Shown piece after piece: positions 1-8,590 of a DNA stretch of 64,000 nucleotides. The translations under genes were made by a program, and so were the position numbers. Source of the DNA: Neorhizobium alkalisoli (GTDB lineage Bacteria > Pseudomonadota > Alphaproteobacteria > Rhizobiales > Rhizobiaceae). Below the pieces are notes generated by a model. That model searched no databases, had not been told where the DNA came from, and saw only the letters and a program-made list of their open reading frames with translations. Positions within the stretch are counted from its first letter, which is position 1. Every line of letters starts with the position of its first letter. The stretch is from positions 124,001 through 188,000 of the forward strand of contig NZ_PVBN01000001.1 in the NCBI RefSeq assembly GCF_002968635.1. Direction: 5' to 3'.

Positions 1-154
1 ATAACCTCCAAGGAGCCTTTATCTAAAAGCCCTTTGTTCGGCCGGGTCGTCCCGGAGTGATGCCCATGAGGGGGAGGTCGTCCTCGCACCCATTGAGATA
101 GGCGCTGAAGAGCGGTGAGGCAAGCTCTGGCGGGCATAGCTGCCATGCAAAACG
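1..154. other. Non-coding stretch, not identified
   Basis: No convincing reading frame. A small GC hairpin (CCGGG-TCGT-CCCGG, near 43-56) suggests structured RNA, but I could not match it to a known RNA family. It lies beyond the gcrA terminator, so it belongs to the neighbouring transcription unit. Confidence 0.3.
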
Positions 155-177
155 AAAAAAGCGGGCCGCAGCCCGCT
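155..177 (-). terminator. Rho-independent terminator of gcrA
   Basis: The inverted repeat AGCGGGC-CGCA-GCCCGCT at 160-177 is followed on the minus strand by a run of six T (the A-run at 155-160). It starts about 25 bp beyond the gcrA stop codon. Confidence 0.85.
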
Positions 178-202
178 TCAACTCCCGTCTCGGGATATAG
201 TC

Positions 203-736
203 TTATGCCCGGGCAGCAGCCCTGCGGCGATCATGGATCGGCTGATAGGCAAGCCGAGCGTGGTAGCTGCAATAGGGCGAGGAATCCGGAGATTCGCAAC
301 CGCAGAAATGGAAGTCTTCCTTCAGCGGGTCGCCGACGGGCCACTTGCAGGTACGTTCCGTGAGCTCGGTCAGCACGAGGCGGCGGGAGATCGGCACCAC
401 CACGTTGGAAGCGGGGCGATATTCCATCTCCTCGAAGGCTTCGACTTCGATCTCTTCCTTAACCACGGTCGCGCCGACAGCACGGGCAACTGTCCGGGTC
501 GCGACGCGGGATGCATAATTCGGGGCCCGAGGCGCTGAAGTCGTCCGCTTGGCCGCGGTGCGGCCCGTAGCGACAGTGCCTCCAGCTTTCGCGCGGCCCG
601 GCAGGCTGAGGCGATGCACCTTGCCGATCACGGCATTGCGGCTTACGCCTCCGAGTTGAGCGGCGATCTGGCTGGCGCTCAGACCTTCCGACCACAGTCT
701 CTTGAGTTTCTCGACACGCTCGTCTGTCCAATTCAT
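203..736 (-). CDS. gcrA: Cell-cycle regulator GcrA
   Basis: Predicted 177-residue GcrA, the alphaproteobacterial regulator that binds sigma70 RNA polymerase and acts at promoters carrying CcrM-methylated GANTC sites. The N-terminus opens MNWTDERVEKL and contains the helix-turn-helix-like LWSEGLSASQIAAQLGG stretch and NAVIGKVHRL. The C-terminus has the conserved CKWPVGDP and a Cys/His-rich end (FCGC, YCSYH). I chose ATG 736 rather than the longer frame from 811 because family members begin MNWT and a GGAG lies just upstream. The middle 60 or so residues form an Ala/Thr/Arg-rich linker, usual for the family. Transcribed alone, with its own terminator. Confidence 0.95.
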   Translation of the reverse strand: MNWTDERVEKLKRLWSEGLSASQIAAQLGGVSRNAVIGKVHRLSLPGRAKAGGTVATGRTAAKRTTSAPRAPNYASRVATRTVARAVGATVVKEEIEVEAFEEMEYRPASNVVVPISRRLVLTELTERTCKWPVGDPLKEDFHFCGCESPDSSPYCSYHARLAYQPIHDRRRAAARA

Positions 737-771
737 GCCCGTTCTCCGCCTTTGAACGTTATCGGCATGCA

Positions 772-963
772 GAATCCTTCCACCTTTGCCGCAGACATCA
801 TTCCGCAGCACACACTACATATATGTTTGAGGTGACTAGTTCCGCCGCATGCAGTCTAGTAATTGATCTTTAACCTAGTGTGAGGCTGACTCCGTGGCAA
901 GAGTCGCAGGATTCGCAGAGAATCGATTTCTTGGTTTTCCCCAACTTGCTGTCGGGAAGAGTC
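772..963. promoter_or_regulatory. Cluster of CcrM-type GANTC sites upstream of gcrA
   Basis: GANTC occurs at 772-776, 888-892, 901-905, 910-914, 920-924 and 959-963, five of them within 76 bp. Random expectation is about one per 256 bp. The four central sites form two inverted pairs: GACTC/GAGTC around 8 bp and GATTC/GAATC around 5 bp. GcrA acts through methylated GANTC in known alphaproteobacteria, so control by the adenine methyltransferase is plausible but unproven. The rest of the 737-1142 gap holds the argD leader. Confidence 0.55.
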
Positions 964-1027
964 ATTTTTGTCACATGGGCGGGCGCCGCCTGTTTTCGGT
1001 TGTAGCCCGGCAGAACGCCGAGCTTTA

Positions 1028-1056
1028 TTGACATCCGGGGCCTAAACATCGATACT
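1028..1056 (+). promoter_or_regulatory. Candidate sigma70 promoter for argD
   Basis: TTGACA at 1028-1033, a 17-bp spacer, then GATACT at 1051-1056 (4 of 6 matches to TATAAT). The predicted start, near 1062, falls immediately before a strong hairpin. Confidence 0.45.
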
Positions 1057-1063
1057 GCAGCTG

Positions 1064-1093
1064 GCCGCCCATTGGGCGGCATTTTTAATTTTT
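1064..1093 (+). terminator. Terminator-like hairpin in the argD leader
   Basis: GCCGCCC-ATT-GGGCGGC at 1064-1080 is followed by ATTTTTAATTTTT. No plus-strand gene lies upstream, so it either ends a small RNA or acts as a leader hairpin or attenuator 50 bp before argD. Confidence 0.6.
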
Positions 1094-1142
1094 CAGGCTC
1101 GTTTGTCGGGTCTTTTGAACTGCCTAGAGGAGTGATGTCGCC

Positions 1143-2339
1143 ATGGCTGAAGCCACGCTTTTCGACACCTTTGCCCGGGCCCCGTTGCGTTTTGAACGTG
1201 GCGAGGGCGTATGGCTCGTGACGGAAGGCGGGGAGCGATATCTCGACTTCGGCGCCGGCGTTGCCGTCAATTCTCTGGGGCATGCTCATCCGCATCTCGT
1301 CGAGGCGTTGAAGGCGCAGGCGGAGAAGGTCTGGCATACGTCGAACCTTTATGAAGTGCCGGGTCAGGAGACGCTGTCCCGCCGCCTGACCGACAATTCC
1401 TTCGCGGACAAGGTGTTCTTCACGAATTCCGGAGCCGAGGCGCTGGAATGCGCCATCAAGACGGCCCGCCGCTATCAATATGTGAAGGGCCACCCCGAGA
1501 GGTTCCATATCGTCACGTTCGAGGGCGCGTTCCACGGCCGCACGCTGGCGACCATCGCCGCTGGCGGACAGGCAAAATATCTTGAGGGCTTCGGTCCCAA
1601 GGTTGAAGGTTTCGACCAGGTTCCCTTTGGCGATCTCGCTGCCTTGAACGCGGTGGTCGGCGAAAAGACGGCCGCGATCCTCATCGAACCTATCCAGGGC
1701 GAGGGCGGCATTCGTCCTGTACCCAAGGAATTCCTGCAGGCGCTGCGCAAGATTTGCGACGACAACGGCATCCTCCTTGTCTTTGACGAGGTGCAGTGCG
1801 GTGTCGCCCGTACTGGCAAGCTGTTTGCTTATGAATGGTCGGGCGTGACGCCGGATATCATGGCGCTTGCCAAGGGTATCGGCGGCGGCTTCCCGCTCGG
1901 CGCCTGCCTGGCGACGGCTGAAGCGGCATCCGGCATGACCGCCGGCACCCACGGCACGACCTACGGCGGCAATCCGCTTGCCATGGCAGTCGGCAACGCG
2001 GTGATGGATGTCGTCCTCGAAGAGGGCTTCCTCGATCATGTTCGCGACGTCTCGCTGGTTTTCCGTCAGGGTCTGGCCAGTCTCAAGGACCGCTTCCCCG
2101 AGATCATCGAGGAAATTCGCGGCGAGGGCCTGCTGCTCGGCATGAAGGCGAAAGTCCCGGCGGGCGATCTGGTCGGTGCAATGCGTGGCGAGCGCCTGTT
2201 GGGTGTTCCGGCTGGCGACAACGTCGTGCGCCTGCTGCCGCCGCTTACGGTTACCGCGGAGGAGGCCCGAGAAGGGCTTGCCCGTATCGAAAAGGCAGCG
2301 GAAAAGCTTTCCGCGTCGTTGATGAAAAAATCGGCCTGA
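1143..2339 (+). CDS. argD: Acetylornithine aminotransferase
   Basis: 398-residue PLP enzyme (class III aminotransferase) that converts N-acetylglutamate semialdehyde to N2-acetylornithine in arginine synthesis; in many bacteria ArgD also serves as succinyldiaminopimelate aminotransferase. Seen: the early [18 protein letters not shown] motif, [14 protein letters not shown] for cofactor phosphate contact, [11 protein letters not shown], the Asp of [15 protein letters not shown], and the PLP lysine in [15 protein letters not shown]. Length is typical. The start follows GAGGAG. argF lies 51 bp downstream on the same strand, so the two probably share a transcript. The leader carries a strong hairpin. 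Confidence 0.97.
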   Translation: MAEATLFDTFARAPLRFERGEGVWLVTEGGERYLDFGAGVAVNSLGHAHPHLVEALKAQAEKVWHTSNLYEVPGQETLSRRLTDNSFADKVFFTNSGAEALECAIKTARRYQYVKGHPERFHIVTFEGAFHGRTLATIAAGGQAKYLEGFGPKVEGFDQVPFGDLAALNAVVGEKTAAILIEPIQGEGGIRPVPKEFLQALRKICDDNGILLVFDEVQCGVARTGKLFAYEWSGVTPDIMALAKGIGGGFPLGACLATAEAASGMTAGTHGTTYGGNPLAMAVGNAVMDVVLEEGFLDHVRDVSLVFRQGLASLKDRFPEIIEEIRGEGLLLGMKAKVPAGDLVGAMRGERLLGVPAGDNVVRLLPPLTVTAEEAREGLARIEKAAEKLSASLMKKSA

Positions 2340-2390
2340 GAGGGTAGGAAGGGGGCGCCGTTTCTGGTTCCCTCTCGACAGGGAACCAAA

Positions 2391-3308
2391 ATGGCATCAC
2401 CGAAGCATTTTCTTGATTTTTCTGCCGTTTCCTCCGCAGACCTGCGCGTGATCCTGGAAGACGCCAAGACCCGCAAACAGGCGACCAAGGCCGGGACGGC
2501 GGGAAAACCTCTGGCTGGCAAGATGCTGGCGATGATCTTCGAGAAGCCGTCCACCCGCACCCGCGTCTCCTTCGATGTCGGCATGCGTCAGCTCGGCGGG
2601 GAAACCCTTTTCCTCTCCGGCACGGAAATGCAGCTCGGTAGAGCCGAAACGATCGGCGATACCGCGAAGGTTCTTTCCCGTTATGTCGATGCGATCATGA
2701 TCCGCACCACCGATCATTCTCGCCTGCTGGAGCTTGCCGAACACGCAACCGTACCGGTCATCAACGGCCTGACGGATGATACGCATCCCTGCCAGATTAT
2801 GGCCGACCTGATGACGTTCGAAGAACATCGCGGCCCGGTCGCGGGGAAGACGTTCGCCTGGACGGGTGATGGCAACAATGTGCTCCATTCCTTTGTCGAG
2901 GGGGCCGCGCGGTTCGGCTATCGCATGAACATGGCCGTGCCGATGGGATCCGAACCGCATGACAAGTTTCTGAACTGGGCACGCAACAACGGCGGCGAAA
3001 TCATGCTGTGCCACGATGCCGAACGGGCTGTCGCGGGTGCCGATCTCGTCGTCACCGACACCTGGGTTTCCATGAACCAGGAGCACAAGGCTCGCGGTCA
3101 CAACGTTTTCCAACCCTTCCAGGTCAATGGCGAATTGATGAAGCGGGCGGATGAGAACGCGCTCTTCATGCACTGCCTGCCCGCCCACCGAGGCGAGGAA
3201 GTCACCGATGAAGTCATCGACGGGCCGCAATCGGTCGTCTTCGATGAAGCGGAAAATCGGCTGCACGCCCAGAAATCCATCCTCGCCTGGTGTTTCGGCG
3301 CCGTCTGA
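2391..3308 (+). CDS. argF: Ornithine carbamoyltransferase
   Basis: 305-residue enzyme joining carbamoyl phosphate and ornithine to give citrulline in the cytoplasm. The family signature is complete: [15 protein letters not shown] for carbamoyl-phosphate binding, HPCQIMADL, the SMN ornithine motif in WVSMNQE, and the catalytic-cysteine motif [11 protein letters not shown]. It follows argD on the same strand and precedes hslO, an order I associate with Rhizobiaceae genomes. Confidence 0.97.
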   Translation: MASPKHFLDFSAVSSADLRVILEDAKTRKQATKAGTAGKPLAGKMLAMIFEKPSTRTRVSFDVGMRQLGGETLFLSGTEMQLGRAETIGDTAKVLSRYVDAIMIRTTDHSRLLELAEHATVPVINGLTDDTHPCQIMADLMTFEEHRGPVAGKTFAWTGDGNNVLHSFVEGAARFGYRMNMAVPMGSEPHDKFLNWARNNGGEIMLCHDAERAVAGADLVVTDTWVSMNQEHKARGHNVFQPFQVNGELMKRADENALFMHCLPAHRGEEVTDEVIDGPQSVVFDEAENRLHAQKSILAWCFGAV

Positions 3309-3496
3309 ATGCCGTCACCGGCCAAATCTTGATTTTCAGAAGAGCCGGGCCCATCTACCGGCTATCATTTGCGCCGTGTTTTCAGACGACCGGCGTTTCA
3401 ACACACTTCGTCGACGTCTTTTCCTCCGGCCTGAGGTTCCGCTCTGGCCGGCGCTTGTGTAAAAGTTGTAAGGGCTCGGCGCGAAGGAGCGAAGTC

Positions 3497-4483
3497 ATGG
3501 CGGAAGCGACTGTGAACCTGAACGATCTTCATTTTGCCGGAGACGACCGGGTCGTTCCCTTCCAGGTAGAAGGGCTCGATGTGCGCGGACGCGCCGTGCA
3601 GCTCGGTCCGTTGCTGAACACTATTCTCGGCCGTCACGAATATCCGGGGCCGGTTGCCCGGCTGTTGGCGGAGGCGATCGTGCTGACCGCTCTGCTCGGT
3701 ACGTCCTTGAAGTTCGATGGCAAATTTACCGTTCAGACCAAGGGCGACGGCCCGGTCGATCTATTGGTTGCGGATTTTTCGACGCCCGACAGTCTGCGCG
3801 CTTATGCCCGTTATGACGAAGACGCGCTGGCCGACGCGATCAAGGACGGCCGCACCTCTCCGCCGGAGCTTCTGGGGCAGGGCGTGTTGGCGTTCACCAT
3901 CGATCAGGGTCGCGGCATGCAGCCCTATCAGGGCATCGTGCCGCTCGACGGCTCGTCGCTTGAAGAGATCGCCGGCGTCTATTTCCGCCAGTCGGAGCAG
4001 ATCCCCACGAAGGTACGCCTCGGGGTCGCCGAGCTCTTCGACCGGGATGCGGAGGGCAAGCCACGCCATAACTGGCGGGCCGGCGGCCTGGTCGCGCAGT
4101 TTCTGCCCCAGGCGCCGGAGCGCATGCGGCAGCCGGATCTGCATGGCGGTGATGGCGACGAACGTGACACCGAAGTGATCGACGACGCCTGGAACGAAGC
4201 ACGTTCGCTGGTGGAAACGATCGATACGGACGAATTGACCGACCCGCAGGTCGCAATCGAACGGCTGCTTTTCCGCCTTTTCCATGAGCGCGGCGTTCGC
4301 GTCTACGCGCCGCAAACGGTCCATGATCGCTGCAGCTGTTCGCGCGACAAGATCAAAAGCGTCTTGAACGGGTTCACGGCCGAAGAGATTGAAGCAAGCC
4401 AGGAGGACGGCCATATCGCCGTCACCTGCGAATTCTGCTCGACCACCTATCACTACGAAGTGGCGGAATTCGCCGCGGCCTGA
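3497..4483 (+). CDS. hslO: Redox-regulated chaperone Hsp33
   Basis: 328-residue Hsp33 family holdase, activated when oxidation releases zinc from four C-terminal cysteines. They are visible as CSCSRDK and CEFC about 30 residues apart (CxC...CxxC). The reading frame is open back to 3290, overlapping argF, but ATG 3497 has GAAGGAG eight bases upstream and matches the family N-terminus, so I use it. A very strong terminator follows. Confidence 0.95.
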   Translation: MAEATVNLNDLHFAGDDRVVPFQVEGLDVRGRAVQLGPLLNTILGRHEYPGPVARLLAEAIVLTALLGTSLKFDGKFTVQTKGDGPVDLLVADFSTPDSLRAYARYDEDALADAIKDGRTSPPELLGQGVLAFTIDQGRGMQPYQGIVPLDGSSLEEIAGVYFRQSEQIPTKVRLGVAELFDRDAEGKPRHNWRAGGLVAQFLPQAPERMRQPDLHGGDGDERDTEVIDDAWNEARSLVETIDTDELTDPQVAIERLLFRLFHERGVRVYAPQTVHDRCSCSRDKIKSVLNGFTAEEIEASQEDGHIAVTCEFCSTTYHYEVAEFAAA

Positions 4484-4505
4484 ACGAGCCGCTTTGAAGT
4501 CATGC

Positions 4506-4548
4506 AATGCGGCGGTTCCGTCCTGCACGGAACCGCCGCATTTTTTTT
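4506..4548 (+). terminator. Rho-independent terminator of hslO
   Basis: Sixteen-base-pair stem (4506-4521 with 4527-4542), a 5-nt loop, then eight T. It lies 23 bp beyond the hslO stop and probably ends the argD-argF-hslO unit. Confidence 0.95.
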
Positions 4549-4553
4549 GATTT

Positions 4554-6388
4554 TCAAGCCGCGCGGCGTGAGCCGGAGGCAGTCGATTGGCGGTAGGCGC
4601 CTGCCGCAGAGAGGCGGAACTGGCCGAGCATTTCGGTCAGGCTCCGGGCCTCGCTTGCCAGCGCTGCACTTGCCGCCGTCGACTCTTCAACCATCGCGGC
4701 GTTCTGCTGGGTGCCTTGATCCATCGTGTTGACGGCGGTGTTGATCTCCTGCAGGCCGAGCGACTGCTCGCGTGATGCCTCGGCGATCGCCTGGACGTGG
4801 CGGTTGATCTCCTGGACTTCGCCGACGATTTTTTGCAGCGCAGTCCCGGTCTGCACCACCAGATCCACGCCCGACTGTACCTGCTGGCTGGAAGCGGTGA
4901 TCAGGGTCTTGATTTCCTTGGCAGCATTTGCCGAACGGGAGGCAAGTTCGCGAACCTCCTGGGCGACGACCGCGAAACCCTTGCCGGCATCGCCCGCACG
5001 AGCGGCTTCCACCCCTGCGTCGAGCGCGAGGAGGTTGGTCTGGAAGGCGATGTCGTCGATCACGCCGATGATGTTGGCGATCTCGTTCGATGACTTTTCG
5101 ATATGCCGCATGGCGTCGATGGCGTCGTTGACGACCTTGCCGCGGAGACTTCCGCACCGCCCTTGGTCCGCAGCACCAGATGGCTTGCTTCTTCAGCGCG
5201 CTTGGCCGCGTCCTTGACGGTCGTGGTGATTTCCTCCAGAGCAGCGGCGGTCTCCTCGACCGAGGCGGCCTGCTGTTCCGTACGTTTTGCCAGGTCGTCG
5301 GCCGCGTTCAGCAGTTCGGTGGCGCCGGCATTGATCGCGGAGGCGTTGGTGCCGACGCTGTTCATCGCCTGGTTCAGCTTATCGACCGAATTGTTGAAGT
5401 TGCGGCGGAGATTGTCCATCTGACCCTGGAAAGGCGTCTCGATGCGGTAGGCAAGGTCGCCGTCGGACAGGCGGTTGAGCGCCGCGCCCAGTTCATCGAC
5501 CGCATGCTGCACGCAAGCCGCTTCCTTTGCCTTTTCGGCGTCGCGCTGGAGCCGTTCCGTCTCGCCCATCTGACGGGTGGAATCGGCCTCCTGGGCAAGT
5601 TTGGTGCGCTCGATGGCGTTGGCACGGAAGATCGCGACGGCAGCGGCCATCTGGCCGATCTCGTCGGCTCGGTCGATGCCTTCGATCTCCTCGCTCGTTT
5701 GGCCCTCCGCAAGCGTCGTCATCCGGGCGCGAAGACGCGCCATGGGCGCGGTGATGCCGGCATGCGATACGTAGGTTGCCAGCGCGATGCTGAGCACCAC
5801 GCCGATGCTCAACGCAACGATGCTGGTGGTGATCGTCGAGTGGACCGACGCGGACATCCTGTCGCCACCCGACGTCAGCAAATCCATCATCACGGTATTG
5901 TTGGAACCCGTTTCGGACGACATCTGTTTCAGGAGTTCATCGTTCTGCGTAAGGATCTCCTGAACCGCAGCCTTGTCGCCCGCGGCAGACAGCTCGATTG
6001 CCTTGTCGAAATTGGTCTTCACCGCGCCGACGATCGCCAGGATCTTCGCCATCGCCTCCTTCCGGCTCGGCACCATTTCGCCGATCATCTGGAAGCGCTC
6101 CATGGCAGTCTTGAAGTCGCCGTTGACCTTGTCCTTCATCGGCTGATAGTTCGGTGCGGTCGGAGGAACTTCCATAAGGCGACCAGCCATGGAAACGGCG
6201 GTCCAGATGCCCGCTGCGGCGCGTGCTCCGAGCACAGCAGCCTTGCTCTCATTGGTGATGAAGCCGTGATAGGTTTGGTTCGCCTGGCTGAACCGCAGCG
6301 AGATATAGCCGAGGCCTGAAAGGGAGATCAGCCCAAGCAGGAGCAATACGGAGAGAATCTTCGCCTTGATTCCAATTCTTGCAAGCAT
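4554..6388 (-). pseudogene. Methyl-accepting chemotaxis protein, frameshifted
   Basis: Chemoreceptor of about 610 codons read in two frames. The first (from 6388) has a membrane segment at residues 8-28, a roughly 150-residue periplasmic domain, a second membrane segment near 185-205, a HAMP domain, a second HAMP-like segment and the start of the signalling helix (ASVEETAAALEEITTTVKDAAKRAEEAS). The second (to 4554) continues with the methyl-accepting hairpin (IGVIDDIAFQTNLLAL, VVAQEVRELASRSANAAKEI). The frame shifts near 5139-5147, in TCCGCGGC, by +2 or -1. After the shift the protein reads GKVVNDAIDAM, as expected for the family. This may be a true mutation or a sequencing error. The hairpin tip has LDAG where LNAG is usual. 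Confidence 0.85.
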
Positions 6389-6644
6389 GGAAGTTCCTTG
6401 TCGCCCATGTCGTCGGTGCCGACGACCACAGGACAGTGGTTTGGGAATGGGGGAGGGAAATGCCTCAGGCAGGCTGGTGACGAGCGCATCATGCGAGCGG
6501 CGGTGCCGCTTCGTTCATTTTGAATAAATTGCACAAAAATTAAGATAAGGCTAAATTTGCCCTGATGACGATCGCATCTTTGGGAGGCGGACAAAGGTCC
6601 GGCCCGCGGCGTGAGAAACCGGATGCCCAGGTGCCGTCCTTTGC

Positions 6645-6663
6645 GCCGTCCAGCGAGGACGGC
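6645..6663 (-). terminator. Hairpin after apaG
   Basis: GCCGTCC-5 nt-GGACGGC starts 3 bp beyond the apaG stop. There is no T-run, so this is a weak terminator or mRNA end-stabilising hairpin. No gene is seen between here and the receptor start at 6388. Confidence 0.4.
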
Positions 6664-6665
6664 CC

Positions 6666-7058
6666 CTAGTTGAGAACGCGCATGAGGCCTGGGGAATCCA
6701 GCGAAAAGGCGGGAATTGTCACCTGGAAAGTCTCGCCCTCATCGGTCTGCATGTCGTAATGGCCGAACATCATGCCCGAGGGCGTGTCGAGCGGGCAGCC
6801 GGATGAATATTCATAGGAGTCGCCGGGTTCCAGTCGCGGCTGCTCACCGATGACCCCGGGGCCTTCCACCTCATCGACCAGACCGTTCTGGTCGGTGATG
6901 TGCCAGTAGCGATGAACGAGCCGAACGGTCAGGGACGAATGGTTCTCGATGACGATGCGGTAACCCCAGACATAGCGGCTCTCTTCCGGATTGGATTGCT
7001 CCTCCAGATAGTAGGGCTCGACGGCAACTTCTATGTCTCTTGTACGGGCGCGATACAT
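6666..7058 (-). CDS. apaG: ApaG protein
   Basis: 130-residue ApaG (DUF525) protein, a single fibronectin III-like beta domain of unknown exact role. Seen: [10 protein letters not shown] near the N-terminus, [52 protein letters not shown] and the Gly/Met-rich GMMFGHYDM, all typical. Full length. It lies downstream of metZ on the same strand, separated by a hairpin. Confidence 0.95.
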   Translation of the reverse strand: MYRARTRDIEVAVEPYYLEEQSNPEESRYVWGYRIVIENHSSLTVRLVHRYWHITDQNGLVDEVEGPGVIGEQPRLEPGDSYEYSSGCPLDTPSGMMFGHYDMQTDEGETFQVTIPAFSLDSPGLMRVLN

Positions 7059-7174
7059 GCGGCACCTGAGAATGGTTACTTAGTCGATATTGTACAGAGC
7101 GGCGGAAACGTCAAGAATTCTCGCGGTTTGAACAAGCGAGTGTGAGCGTTTCTTGAAGTTAGGGATAACTAAGT

Positions 7175-7203
7175 TGGTAAATCCGGCAAGACCGGATTTA
7201 CCA
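7175..7203 (-). terminator. Perfect 12-bp hairpin after metZ
   Basis: TGGTAAATCCGG and its exact complement around CAAGA, 9 bp beyond the metZ stop. The minus-strand sequence that follows is A/T-rich without a real T-run, so this is probably the metZ terminator or a 3' stabiliser. Confidence 0.6.
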
Positions 7204-7211
7204 TAACTGCG

Positions 7212-8396
7212 TCAGGCCGAAATCCTGGAAAGTGCCTTGGCGAAGTCCTCGATCAGGTCCTCTGTGTCCTCGATGCCGGCGGACAGGCGGACGGTGCCGG
7301 CCGAAATCCCGAGTTCTGCGCGAGCCTCATCCGTCAGGTTCTTGTGGGTCGTGGTGGCCGGATGGGTGATCAGGCTCTTGGAGTCGCCGAGATTGTTGGA
7401 AATCCGGACGATCTCCAGCGCGTTCTGCAGCTTGAAGGCTGCCTCCTTGCCGCCCTTCAGCTCGAAGCAGACAAGCGTCGAACCGCCCGTCATCTGCCTG
7501 GCGATGATATCGGCCTGCGGATGATCCTTGCGGCCGGGATAGATAACCCGCGCAACCTGTTTCTGTTCGGCGAGGAAGTCGGCGATCCCCGACGCGCTCT
7601 CCGTCTGCTGCTTGACCCGCAACGGCAGCGTCTCGATGCCCTTCAGCAGCGTCCAGGCGTTGAACGGCGACATGGCCGGCCCGGTGTGGCGGAAATAGTC
7701 ATGCAGGTTTTCGTCGATCCACGCCTTGTCGGAAAGCACGACGCCGCCGAGGCAACGGCCCTGGCCGTCGATATGCTTGGTCGCCGAATAGACGACGATA
7801 TGCGCGCCAAGCTCCAGCGGCTTCTGGAAGAGCGGGGTCGCAAACACGTTGTCGACGACGACCTTGGCGCCGATCTGGTTGGCGAGCCTGGCAACGCCGG
7901 CAATGTCGATCACTTCGAGGGTCGGGTTGGTCGGGCTTTCCAGGAAGAACACCTTGGTCTTCGGCGTGATCGCCTTTTCCCAGTTTTCGAGGTAGCGGCC
8001 GTCGACCAGCGTGCATTCGATGCCGTATTTCGGAGCGAGCGTCTCGACCACCCAGCGGCAGGAGCCGAAGAGAGCGCGCGCCGCGACGATATGGTCGCCT
8101 GCCTTCAGCTGGCAGAGGATCGCGGCGGTGACGGCGGCCATGCCCGACGCCGTGGCGCGCGCATCTTCGGCGCCTTCCAGCACGCACATGCGCTTTTCGA
8201 ACATGTCATTGGTGGGGCTGCCGTAACGGGCGTAGATGAAGCCGTCGGTCTCACCCTTGAAGCGTGCTTCCGCCGCTTCCGACGTGTCATAAACGAAACC
8301 CTGGGTCAGGAAGATCGCTTCCGAGGTTTCGCCATATTGCGAGCGCAGCGTGCCGCCATGTACGAGCTGAGTTGCCGGGCGCCATTTGTTAGTCAT
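7212..8396 (-). CDS. metZ: O-succinylhomoserine sulfhydrylase
   Basis: 394-residue PLP enzyme of the Cys/Met metabolism family, making homocysteine directly from O-succinylhomoserine and sulfide in methionine synthesis. Seen: YARYGSPTNDMFEKR, the SGMAAV phosphate loop, LESPTNPTLEVIDI, VVDNVFATP, and the PLP lysine in VYSATKHIDGQGR. I start at ATG 8396 (MTNKWRPATQL), which has GGGGA six bases upstream. The longer frame from 8468 runs back through the riboswitch terminator and cannot be the natural start. The SAM-II riboswitch and terminator in the leader indicate repression by S-adenosylmethionine. Confidence 0.93.
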   Translation of the reverse strand: MTNKWRPATQLVHGGTLRSQYGETSEAIFLTQGFVYDTSEAAEARFKGETDGFIYARYGSPTNDMFEKRMCVLEGAEDARATASGMAAVTAAILCQLKAGDHIVAARALFGSCRWVVETLAPKYGIECTLVDGRYLENWEKAITPKTKVFFLESPTNPTLEVIDIAGVARLANQIGAKVVVDNVFATPLFQKPLELGAHIVVYSATKHIDGQGRCLGGVVLSDKAWIDENLHDYFRHTGPAMSPFNAWTLLKGIETLPLRVKQQTESASGIADFLAEQKQVARVIYPGRKDHPQADIIARQMTGGSTLVCFELKGGKEAAFKLQNALEIVRISNNLGDSKSLITHPATTTHKNLTDEARAELGISAGTVRLSAGIEDTEDLIEDFAKALSRISA

Positions 8397-8415
8397 GCGT
8401 GTCCCCATCAAGAAC

Positions 8416-8444
8416 AAAAAAACCGGTCGCAAAAGCAGACCGGT
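8416..8444 (-). terminator. Intrinsic terminator of the metZ riboswitch
   Basis: ACCGGTC-9 nt-GACCGGT followed on the minus strand by a T-run (8416-8422), between the SAM-II aptamer and the metZ start. It is the expression platform expected for transcription attenuation. Confidence 0.9.
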
Positions 8445-8456
8445 TTCGCACCCGGT

Positions 8457-8510
8457 CTTTTTAGCCACTTATTTAACGTGGCTGCAAGCCGACCGGCCAA
8501 ATCACCACGG
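8457..8510 (-). promoter_or_regulatory. SAM-II riboswitch
   Basis: The minus strand reads the SAM-II signature: a CGTGG stem strand, GTGATTTGGCC, GGCTTGCAGCCACG (closing CCACG), TTAAATAAGTGGC, and the terminal GCTAAAAAG that forms the pseudoknot. It matches the alphaproteobacterial SAM-II (metA-leader) consensus as I remember it. It precedes metZ, one of the known targets of the class, and is followed directly by an intrinsic terminator. Confidence 0.93.
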
Positions 8511-8590
8511 GATAAGAGTGGCATAGCGCCGCGTCCCGCTTGCGTCAATGGCTCGCATTTGGTTTTGTCGCCTCGAAACTTGAGAGAGAC

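Noticed and set aside
870..2039. Long minus-strand frame of 389 codons opposite argD
   Set aside because: It is the antisense shadow of a clear argD gene, with no motif and no ribosome-binding site.
3290..3496. Upstream extension of hslO
   Set aside because: Overlaps argF, lacks family similarity, and a strong ribosome-binding site supports 3497.
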